Shown piece after piece: positions 25,542 through 32,660 of a stretch of DNA of 54,044 nucleotides. The notes under the pieces are model-generated. The model saw nothing but the letters and a program-made list of their open reading frames with translations, had not been told where the DNA came from and searched no databases. The stretch is from Bacteroidales bacterium (lineage in GTDB: Bacteria > Bacteroidota > Bacteroidia > Bacteroidales > P3), in NCBI GenBank assembly GCA_017530105.1, contig JAFXMW010000121.1, forward strand, positions 1-54,044, given 5' to 3'. Each line of letters opens with the position of its first letter. Position 1 is the first letter of the stretch. A program made the position numbers and the translations under genes.

Positions 25542-27122
25542 TTATTTCAACGATGAGGCCTTCTTGAAAACCCTGTTCCAACGCACTTTCCCATGGTCTT
25601 TGTCCCAAGAGAACACTATCAGGCTTGCCTTTCCGGCCACGTGGTCCTCAGGCACAAAGCCCCAGTAACGGCTATCCACCGAATTGTGGCGGTTGTCGCC
25701 CATCATCCAGTAATAGTCCATCTTACACGTATACTGTGTCGTCTCCTCACCATTGATATAAATCTTTCCACCGCGCACCTCAAGGCTATTACCCTCATAG
25801 GTTTCTATCACCCTTCGGTACAATGGCAACGTTTCAAGGCTCAGTTTCAGGGTCTCACCCTTGGCAGGGATATGGATTGGACCGAAATTGTCCGTACTCC
25901 AGCCGTAAGGGTTCCCGTCGGGATAGATATCCACATCGGGCATACCCTCTCCGGTATAGGCAGGCCGTACCATCGGCACCACCTCAACCACATCGGGCCG
26001 TGCACGCAACTCCTCCACCTGTCCCTCTGTCAACGGCACAATATAATGTGTCCCTCCCTCGTACATCATATACGACAATGCGTTGCTGAAATCCTCGTTG
26101 CTCACACCCATATCGTCCAACACCTTGCGGGCGTTAATGCCCGACTTCAGCAACACAGCGTAGCTCTGCTGGCTCTCCGGTGGGTTGGCAATCATCTTGC
26201 CGTTGATATACACTTTTTGGTCGATAATCTGCAAATCCTCACCTGGCAAGCCGATACAACGCTTGATAAAGTTCTCCCGCTTGTCCACCGGACGCACCCG
26301 GATATGGTTCTCCACCATCTGGTTGCCAACGGGCAGCATCTTGGCGTTCAACACGTTCTCCCTGCCCATCTCACGCACTAATGAATGGTAGCTCCTGTTG
26401 CTCTTCCAAGCCGTACACATTGTGTCGCCGTCGGGGTAGTTAAACACCACCGGATCATACCTCTCCACTTTCCCAAAACCGCAGTAACGGTGATAAGGCA
26501 ACCGTATCCATTTCAGATACGACTCCCTCTGTCCGTCGCTCATCGGCATCACATTATGTACCAGCGGCACCGACAGCGGAGTCATTGCCGACCTCGGCCC
26601 GTAAGCCACCTTCGACACCAGCAGATAGTCGCCCGTCATCAGCGACTTCTCCATCGAGCTTGAAGGGATATTGTAAAACTCCAGAATCATGCTGCGGATA
26701 ATCACCGCCGCCACCAAAGCAAACACAATAGCATCCAGCCAGTCCCTCGCCTCGCCCACCTTGTGGGGCTCCTCTTGGGTGGGGTCGTGGTATTCCAACT
26801 TGCTCAAGCCCAGATAAGGCAGATAAATCCATGGGAAAATGACTGCAAACGTCTGCTCCCAGAAATTGTAACGGTGGAACGTATTGGCCGTCTCCACCAC
26901 CAGCAGCAGAAACGTAAACACATTGATGGCCGGGATAAGGAACCCGATATACCATTTCCACTTCTTCTTAGTCTCGACCTTGCCGCAGACCTTAATCCAT
27001 ACAATGATGTTGTAAACAGGAATCAGAGCCTTCCAAGGCTTCTCTCCCGCCTTCTTGAACACAAACCACAGGCCGACCAAGCAGCCCACAAAATAGAGGA
27101 TTAACAAAATTTCGTATACCAT
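25542..27122 (-). CDS. lepB: Signal peptidase I with an N-terminal membrane extension
   Basis: A 526-residue type I leader peptidase that cleaves signal peptides at the inner membrane. The S26 core has the catalytic serine in IPSSSMEKS (about S156) and lysine K287 (NFIKRCIGLPGE), with the late box MMGDNRHNSVDSRYWGF. Ahead of the core, about 125 residues hold three spans and a KxGEKPWKALIPVYNI segment of the DUF5684 sort; the core's own anchor follows at about 130-148. The large insert between the active residues is usual in Bacteroidetes. It should process exported and type IX cargo alike. Confidence 0.92.
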   Translation of the reverse strand: MVYEILLILYFVGCLVGLWFVFKKAGEKPWKALIPVYNIIVWIKVCGKVETKKKWKWYIGFLIPAINVFTFLLLVVETANTFHRYNFWEQTFAVIFPWIYLPYLGLSKLEYHDPTQEEPHKVGEARDWLDAIVFALVAAVIIRSMILEFYNIPSSSMEKSLMTGDYLLVSKVAYGPRSAMTPLSVPLVHNVMPMSDGQRESYLKWIRLPYHRYCGFGKVERYDPVVFNYPDGDTMCTAWKSNRSYHSLVREMGRENVLNAKMLPVGNQMVENHIRVRPVDKRENFIKRCIGLPGEDLQIIDQKVYINGKMIANPPESQQSYAVLLKSGINARKVLDDMGVSNEDFSNALSYMMYEGGTHYIVPLTEGQVEELRARPDVVEVVPMVRPAYTGEGMPDVDIYPDGNPYGWSTDNFGPIHIPAKGETLKLSLETLPLYRRVIETYEGNSLEVRGGKIYINGEETTQYTCKMDYYWMMGDNRHNSVDSRYWGFVPEDHVAGKASLIVFSWDKDHGKVRWNRVFKKASSLK

Positions 27123-27455
27123 TCTTAATTAGTTTTAGTTCTCTTGTAACGTATTTTTAAGTTATATATTGCCCACAAAGTCATTTTTTCATAGTCATAC
27201 AGACCAAGTGGATTGATAAAGTAATAACATAAACTAATGGTAACTTCTAACTTAATAAATCATTACTTCCTGTATTACGCACATGCCGCACAGACCGCCC
27301 CTGCCTTTTCCCTGGAAGGGGATGCTGCCGCGTACAATGTCCCCTCTCAATGATGATTCATAGATATTCAAAAAAAAAGGAAAACCTGCATACGCGAAAG
27401 AAAAAGGGTACCCCGTTTTATTTGGAGCACCCTTATTTGTGAGAATAATAGGGTA
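27123..27455. other. Intergenic stretch between lepB and the BspA-like gene
   Basis: These 333 bases are AT-rich except for a sharply GC-rich patch at 27279-27352. The patch sits in a minus-strand frame that runs from the terminator side and stops near 27263 (RGSIPFQGKGRGGLCG is part of it). The frame lacks a good start and I do not call it a gene. The BspA terminator is at 27400-27434. Confidence 0.4.
27400..27434 (-). terminator. Terminator of the BspA-like gene
   Basis: On the minus strand AAGGGTGCTCC (27434-27424) pairs with GGGGTACCCTT (27414-27404), including two G-T pairs, and is followed by a T-run (TTTCTTTC). It lies just beyond the stop at 27456. Confidence 0.7.
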
Positions 27456-30400
27456 TTATTTCTTCACCACCTTTTCAACGGCAACGCCGTCGGCAAGAGC
27501 CACACGCACATAATACACCCCTGAGGGCAAAGCCGACATGTCAATGCTGCGCACATGCTCCACACTCATCACCCTGCGGCCACCGAGGTCATATACCTCC
27601 ACGCGCACTACTCCTTCACCCTCTATATTCAGCAAACCTGTAGTAGGATTGGGGTACATGGTCACATTCATTCCATCCACAGTCTTAATTCCCACACTCT
27701 CTTCAAACTCTGCGGTCAGCTCAATGTCCTCTACAACCACAACCACACGTGGATTCTCAGTCACACCGTCGCTCCACTGCACAAAACGGTACCCATCGTT
27801 GGCCGTGGCCGTGATTTCCACCTCAGTGCCGTAAGCATACTCACCGCCACCTCTCACACTACCCCATTCAGGGTTGTTGCTGCCGAGTGTCAGAGAATAG
27901 TAAATCGTGTCGAACAAAGCCGTAAGAGTCACATCGCTGTTCATTACAACTTCAATAGCTGTCAATGTGTCGCCCGTCTCTTCCCAACGGTCGAATACAA
28001 AGCCCTCGTTGGCAACAACCGTTACCGAAGCCGTGTCGCCATAAAGATATACACCGGCACCAGTAACAACACCCTGTGTCTCGTCGCAGACCACCGCAAG
28101 CGTGTACTCGTTCCGTTCAAACAAAGCCGTCAGCACTGTGTCGCACACCACAATCACACTCCGCGGATTGTCCGTAACGCCATCGCTCCACATAGTGAAA
28201 TGATAGCCATAATTTGCGGTTACCGTCACCATGGCGGTATCCTCATACAAGTAAGTGCCAGCACCCGACACAGCACCGAACACAGAATCGCATTGTGTAG
28301 TCACCACATACGGGTTGCGGTCAAACAAGGCTGTCAACAACGTGTCGCGTGTCACCACAATAGTACGCGGATTGGCGGTCACGCTATCACTCCACATGGT
28401 AAAATGGTAACCATAGTTTGCCGTAGCAGCCACCGTGGCAGTGTCCTCGTAAAGGTATGTTCCTGCACCCGCCACGGCTCCCTGTACCGAATCGGACAAA
28501 ACAACCAATTCATATTCATTACGCTCGAAGAAAGCAGTCATATAAACACTATCACCGTCAGCGACTGCAATACTACGAGGGTTGTTTGTGTCGCTGTCAC
28601 TCCAACAAGTAAAGTGATATCCATAAGATGGAACAGCCGCGATTTCCCCGTTTACCCCGCAACTTGGACTAACTATTACATTTGCACTACCCATTAAAAT
28701 ATTAGCTGATGAAACAGACAAAGCGCCATCATATAGTTCTATGAAATTAGTGAAGTGAGGCCAGCGGGAAGTATAAGATGCCAAGCTCCCACATGGTATA
28801 TACACGGGTATATTGGCCGGAATGTCGCGGAAAACATCTACACCCAACATGGGTGCTTCCATACTGTAAGACCATATAGTATCTAACCCAAAGCATCCCA
28901 AAAATGCATAGGATGGTATCCAGCGGACGTGTTCCCCAATTGTCAATGAAGAGATATTTATATCATTCATAAATACAGGCAAAGAATCGTTGCCCATATA
29001 GGTGCAGCTGTCTGCCTCATAACAAACACGGGTTATGGCAATGCAATTGCCGAAAGCAGCATTTCCAATACTCTGAATAGTTCTTGGAATTCTAATTTCT
29101 GGAATCCCGGCTATCCATGTGAATACGGAAAGCCCCTCGCACCCTTCGAAGGCATAATCGTCAATCGTAAGTATTATTCCACTATAATAAAAATAGTTCA
29201 AGTAGGAATTGCCAGAGTATGTTCCAGAACTGATTGAAGATCCACCATAAGTGAACGACCCAAAGTTACAGCCACCAAAGGCTCCTCTACCAACCCATGC
29301 GGTAACCGATGGTGTCGGTCCTGTATAGTCAGGGGGAATTACTATTATTACCTCCACTCGACCACAACCAAAGAGTGCACTGTCTCCCATGTATAGCAGT
29401 GATACTCCCCAAGATATTTCATCAATCATGAAATCAAATGCGAAAGCCTTCCTCTCGATAGTGTCAACACTATTGGAAATTATAACACTTGTGATTGATA
29501 AACAATTCATGAATGCTTCCTCTCCCACCTTGGTGACATGATATACATTGTTATTGTACACAACTCTATCGGGAATGAAAAGCATACCTGTAGGCTGTGC
29601 ATATCCTGTCCAGTATGAGTTGCCAATACTGTCAAACTCAAGAGGGTGAACCACCATCACCCTTGACGAATCAAGTATTTTATAATAAAGCGTTCCCCCA
29701 GATGAGACAGCACAAAAATCATAATAAGGTCTTCCACAATCGGGCTGTTCAACTACGTTTCGACACCGACTCCAAGGATACAGCGAAGAGTAATATGATG
29801 TTCTACCGCAAGGAACAGTTAGCGTAACGCTGTCGAGAGTGGTGTAATTAAAAGCCGAATTAGACACATTAGACAACGATGGGTTTAGTAAGGTGATAGA
29901 GGTTAAATTCGAGTCATATTCAAAAGCCCAGTTACCAATTGATGTGACGGATTCACTAATTGTTATACTTGCCAATTGTCTACACTCATAGAATGTTTGC
30001 TTTCCAATAGAAACAATAGTATTCGGAATAATCATCTCCGTAAAAGACATATACGACAACGAAAAGTCGCCCAATGCCGTCACACTACTTGGGATAATGG
30101 TAGTGTTACATCCTTTAATAAGAGTATTAGTTGCTGTTTCGATGATAGCGTTGCAGTTGTATCTACTGTCAAAAACGGTGTTCCCTGTATCAACCACGAT
30201 AGTGTCCAACAATGCTGTGCTAAAAAAAGCGAACTCCTGTATTTGTGTTACCGATTGAGGGATGTACACTGATGTAATGAGCGAATCTTGACCAAACGCA
30301 GATCGTCCTATAAAAGTTATAGTGTTGGGTATGGAAACTCCTGTAATATGACAATTGAAAAAGGCAGCAGTGTCAATTTTTGTCACAGTATACACCACAC

Positions 30401-30710
30401 TGTCAATAGTTACTGAAGATGGAATAACAAGGTGGCCTGAAGGTCTAATATGACTGCCATACCAATCGATATACCAATTGCTAATTCCGTGAAGAGGGGC
30501 TGTCAGTGATACAGTCATACTATCACTATTAATCTTGTAATACAGAGTGTCGCCAGATGGAGAAACTATCGGGAAAATAGTAATTGATTTTGCGTCCTTC
30601 CTGTAATTTTGTTTACTTCCTTTTGGGGAGCACTTGTTCGTTGTTTGCCCAAGAACGAGACTAAAACCTGCCAATAGCAGGAGGGCGAGAGAGAATAGTT
30701 TTTTTCTCAT
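27456..30710 (-). CDS. BspA-like repeat protein with type A type IX sorting domain
   Basis: A 1084-residue surface or secreted protein. It has a signal peptide (LFSLALLLLAGFSLVLG), then BspA-type leucine-rich repeats to about residue 640 (pattern 'IPxSVTxIGxxAFxxC', for example SITISESVTSIGNWAFEYDS). About four to five divergent InlB-B-like repeats of roughly 70 residues follow, each with YGYHFTMWSD...NPR...LTALF. It ends in a type A sorting domain of about 70 residues starting near MYPNPTTGLLNIEG and closing VEKVVKK. Type IX secretion would remove the tail and anchor or release it. BspA relatives bind host matrix; the ligand here is unknown. DNA for the repeats is strongly self-similar, so length may vary. 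Confidence 0.9.
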   Translation of the reverse strand: MRKKLFSLALLLLAGFSLVLGQTTNKCSPKGSKQNYRKDAKSITIFPIVSPSGDTLYYKINSDSMTVSLTAPLHGISNWYIDWYGSHIRPSGHLVIPSSVTIDSVVYTVTKIDTAAFFNCHITGVSIPNTITFIGRSAFGQDSLITSVYIPQSVTQIQEFAFFSTALLDTIVVDTGNTVFDSRYNCNAIIETATNTLIKGCNTTIIPSSVTALGDFSLSYMSFTEMIIPNTIVSIGKQTFYECRQLASITISESVTSIGNWAFEYDSNLTSITLLNPSLSNVSNSAFNYTTLDSVTLTVPCGRTSYYSSLYPWSRCRNVVEQPDCGRPYYDFCAVSSGGTLYYKILDSSRVMVVHPLEFDSIGNSYWTGYAQPTGMLFIPDRVVYNNNVYHVTKVGEEAFMNCLSITSVIISNSVDTIERKAFAFDFMIDEISWGVSLLYMGDSALFGCGRVEVIIVIPPDYTGPTPSVTAWVGRGAFGGCNFGSFTYGGSSISSGTYSGNSYLNYFYYSGIILTIDDYAFEGCEGLSVFTWIAGIPEIRIPRTIQSIGNAAFGNCIAITRVCYEADSCTYMGNDSLPVFMNDINISSLTIGEHVRWIPSYAFLGCFGLDTIWSYSMEAPMLGVDVFRDIPANIPVYIPCGSLASYTSRWPHFTNFIELYDGALSVSSANILMGSANVIVSPSCGVNGEIAAVPSYGYHFTCWSDSDTNNPRSIAVADGDSVYMTAFFERNEYELVVLSDSVQGAVAGAGTYLYEDTATVAATANYGYHFTMWSDSVTANPRTIVVTRDTLLTALFDRNPYVVTTQCDSVFGAVSGAGTYLYEDTAMVTVTANYGYHFTMWSDGVTDNPRSVIVVCDTVLTALFERNEYTLAVVCDETQGVVTGAGVYLYGDTASVTVVANEGFVFDRWEETGDTLTAIEVVMNSDVTLTALFDTIYYSLTLGSNNPEWGSVRGGGEYAYGTEVEITATANDGYRFVQWSDGVTENPRVVVVVEDIELTAEFEESVGIKTVDGMNVTMYPNPTTGLLNIEGEGVVRVEVYDLGGRRVMSVEHVRSIDMSALPSGVYYVRVALADGVAVEKVVKK
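27700..28650 (-). repeat. In-gene InlB-B-like repeat block
   Basis: This block encodes the serial YGYHFTMWSD-type units of the BspA-like protein. At least four units share long stretches of near-identical DNA. Recombination between them would shorten or lengthen the protein in frame. Confidence 0.65.
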
Positions 30711-30937
30711 ATAGTTAATATTTTAAGTTGTGCTGCGGCTCGGCGGCACGTCTTTACACACTATATGAAAAAGTGGAGCCATCCATGATAACTCTATTTT
30801 TTATGTGGAGTTTGGACTCCCTAAAGGTAAAATAAAGATTCAGTGAATTGCTCCACCGAAGGATGTATCATTAGGGGATAAGTGTCCAAGTTCACATAAT
30901 TGGAATAGAGCGAAAATGCACTTTCTCAATTACTTGC

Positions 30938-30957
30938 AGCACCAATCTCTTGGTGCT
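30938..30957 (-). promoter_or_regulatory. 5'-end stem-loop of the BspA-like leader
   Basis: A perfect 8-bp stem AGCACCAA / TTGGTGCT with a 4-base loop. With the promoter box just above it, this hairpin would form at the very 5' end of the message, where such structures often protect RNA. Confidence 0.45.
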
Positions 30958-30965
30958 TCCGAGTG

Positions 30966-30973
30966 CAAATATA
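30966..30973 (-). promoter_or_regulatory. Promoter box for the BspA-like gene
   Basis: TATATTTG on the minus strand is an exact TAnnTTTG match. No closer box is present before the ATG at 30710, so the leader would be about 250 bases. No -33 TTG is evident. Confidence 0.45.
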
Positions 30974-31091
30974 CATGTTTTTTTTCGTTCTGCATACTAT
31001 TCTTTTGGGAACATATTTCCCTGTATGCCTGAATCTGCTGATTCTTTGTGCTTTATCTATCACATCTATATTACATATATATCACATATAT

Positions 31092-31124
31092 ATCAGTTAT
31101 ATATTGAATGGATATATAACTGAT
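31092..31124. repeat. AT-rich 13-bp hairpin after the glycosyltransferase
   Basis: ATCAGTTATATAT pairs with its complement across a 7-base loop. It contains few GC pairs and has no clear T-run, so it is uncertain as a terminator for the gene ending at 31162. Confidence 0.4.
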
Positions 31125-31161
31125 GGATATATAATGGGTTTGTGTTGGATTTGGGGCGGGG

Positions 31162-32331
31162 TTAGGGGGTGGGCAGGGCGCGGAAGGCGTTGAGGAGGAA
31201 GTGCTTCTCATGCTGCCAGTTGAGTTCCTCCCCTGCCCTTTCGAAACGGCGGCGACACTCGTCGGGGGGCAGGGTGTCCCAATAGCGGAGGGTTTCCCGA
31301 ATGGTTTCGGCAAGGCGGGAGATATATTGCTCGTAGGCCTTGCCCTCTTTCTCGCAGGGCAGTGGCTCGGCGAGGGTGCCGGTGCGGTATTCTTCCAGCG
31401 TGCGACGTATTTCGGGGAAGTCGGTGGCCAGCACGGGCACTCCAGCATTGGCAAAATCGGCTATGCGGTTGGGCAGGGAATAGCGGTAGTTAAGCCCCAG
31501 GTCTTCGAGTAGGCAGAGGCCGAGGTCGGCGGTGGCGGTGAGGTCGCGGAGACGGTCGGGCTGCACCCGTCCGAGGAACTCGACACGGTCGTGCCAAGGC
31601 AACGCGGCGGCACGGCGACTTTCCTGTGCGAGGACATCGCCGTCCCCTGCCACAACCAACCGGCACTCGGGCAGCAGCCCGAGGACATCGACCAACTCGC
31701 GGATGCCGCGCCCGAGGTTGACTGCCCCTTGGTAGAGCAATGTGCGGGGTGCGGGGTGCGACGGGTCGGGAACGGGCCGTTTGCGAGGCGCGAGCGGAGG
31801 ACGGTCGGGTACATTGCGCACCACGGTCATCGCTATGCCGTAGCGGCGGCGGTATTCGTCCGCAACACTCTGGCAGACGGTGAAAGCCACCTTCACATGG
31901 GGTAATGAGTGGCGTTCCACCCACCGCCACACAGCTTGCACACGGGGACGGCCTTGCAACTCGGGTACGTCGGGGAAGAGTTCATGGGCGTCGAACACCA
32001 GTGCTTTGCGGCGCAGACGCGAGGCCAGGATGCAGGCGGCGAGGGTGTCGGTGTCGTTGGAAAAGAATGCGTCGGCACAGCTGACAAGGAGCAGGAGGAA
32101 AAGGCGGATGTTGTATTCGGCGTAGAAGAGTGCGGAGCGGCGGAAGAGGAGCCTCATGCGGCGAGTGTCGTAGCTCCTTGGGGCAAGGTCGGGGCTGTGG
32201 GGCAGCCGACGGCCCACCAACAGCACCTCCCACCCTGCCTCGACGAGGGCGCGGCAAGTGCGGTCGACCCGCTGGTCGGTGGCCAAGTCGTTGGTGACTG
32301 CAACTATAATATGTGGGGCGCGTTTTGCCAT
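31162..32331 (-). CDS. GT4-type glycosyltransferase, GC-rich
   Basis: A 389-residue GT-B enzyme from ATG 32331 (MAKRAPHIIVAVTNDLATDQ); the frame runs further up, but those residues (RYFSNKRASSASYYD) do not fit the family. Landmarks are DQRVDRTCRALVEAGWEV, FDAHELFPDVPELQ, LLYQGAVNLGRGIRELVD and the late GLNYRYSLPNRIADFANAGVPVLAT with the sugar-nucleotide site. It probably adds a sugar in surface polysaccharide synthesis. The gene is clearly richer in G+C than its neighbours and stands alone between AT-rich spacers, which suggests recent transfer. Confidence 0.82.
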   Translation of the reverse strand: MAKRAPHIIVAVTNDLATDQRVDRTCRALVEAGWEVLLVGRRLPHSPDLAPRSYDTRRMRLLFRRSALFYAEYNIRLFLLLLVSCADAFFSNDTDTLAACILASRLRRKALVFDAHELFPDVPELQGRPRVQAVWRWVERHSLPHVKVAFTVCQSVADEYRRRYGIAMTVVRNVPDRPPLAPRKRPVPDPSHPAPRTLLYQGAVNLGRGIRELVDVLGLLPECRLVVAGDGDVLAQESRRAAALPWHDRVEFLGRVQPDRLRDLTATADLGLCLLEDLGLNYRYSLPNRIADFANAGVPVLATDFPEIRRTLEEYRTGTLAEPLPCEKEGKAYEQYISRLAETIRETLRYWDTLPPDECRRRFERAGEELNWQHEKHFLLNAFRALPTP

Positions 32332-32468
32332 AAGAATGTCATAATAGGATGCCGATGATGCTCTTTTGTTTGAAAAGTAACGCAAGAATGAAAGTTTTCG
32401 TACTTAATAATTGAAAAAAACACGAATTGCCAAGGTCTGTCCATTGACTTCTTAAGGGGACTTCGACA

Positions 32469-32566
32469 ATCACCCCAAAGGGGTGTGATATGAATAACAC
32501 CGTACAAACCGTAGGTGCAGTGCGGTGATTATCTGAAATAAACAGACGCGTCCCGTCAGGGACGCG
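32469..32566. repeat. Three-hairpin cluster, likely an interspersed repeat
   Basis: Hairpin 1 is ATCACCCC / GGGGTGTGAT with a bulge (32469-32489). Hairpin 2 is CACCG / CGGTG with a long loop (32498-32527). Hairpin 3 is a perfect CGCGTCCC / GGGACGCG with a GTCA loop (32547-32566). Ordered GC-rich stems like these are common as dispersed elements in Bacteroidetes; no second copy is in this window. Confidence 0.5.
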
Positions 32567-32642
32567 ACATGAAAATAGAAAAAACAGGCCTGCATTAATG
32601 GGTCAGCAGTGGGTATTTTTTAAGTAATCCAAGATTTTTATG

Positions 32643-32650
32643 TACTTTTG
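32643..32650 (+). promoter_or_regulatory. Promoter box for priA
   Basis: TACTTTTG is an exact TAnnTTTG match ending 10 bases before the ATG at 32661, so the leader is very short. It also decides the start: an upstream in-frame ATG at 32640 lies before the promoter box and cannot be in the message. Confidence 0.6.
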
Positions 32651-32660
32651 CACGTTCAAA

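Larger units (their letters stand above)
30711..31161. other. Leader of the BspA-like gene and AT-rich spacer
   Basis: No gene is seen in these 451 bases. From 30711 to about 30960 they look like a 250-base leader of the BspA-like gene, with a stem-loop at its far end (30938-30957) and a promoter box at 30966-30973. Beyond that is an AT-rich spacer with a 13-bp hairpin (31092-31124) after the glycosyltransferase stop. Confidence 0.5.
32332..32660. other. Intergenic stretch before priA with hairpin cluster
   Basis: These 329 bases lie between the divergent glycosyltransferase and priA. They hold a cluster of three hairpins (32469-32566) and the priA promoter box (32643-32650). No protein frame is credible. 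Confidence 0.55.

Noticed and set aside
32640-32660. Earlier ATG for priA at 32640
   Set aside because: It lies before the TACTTTTG promoter box, so it would not be in the transcript.
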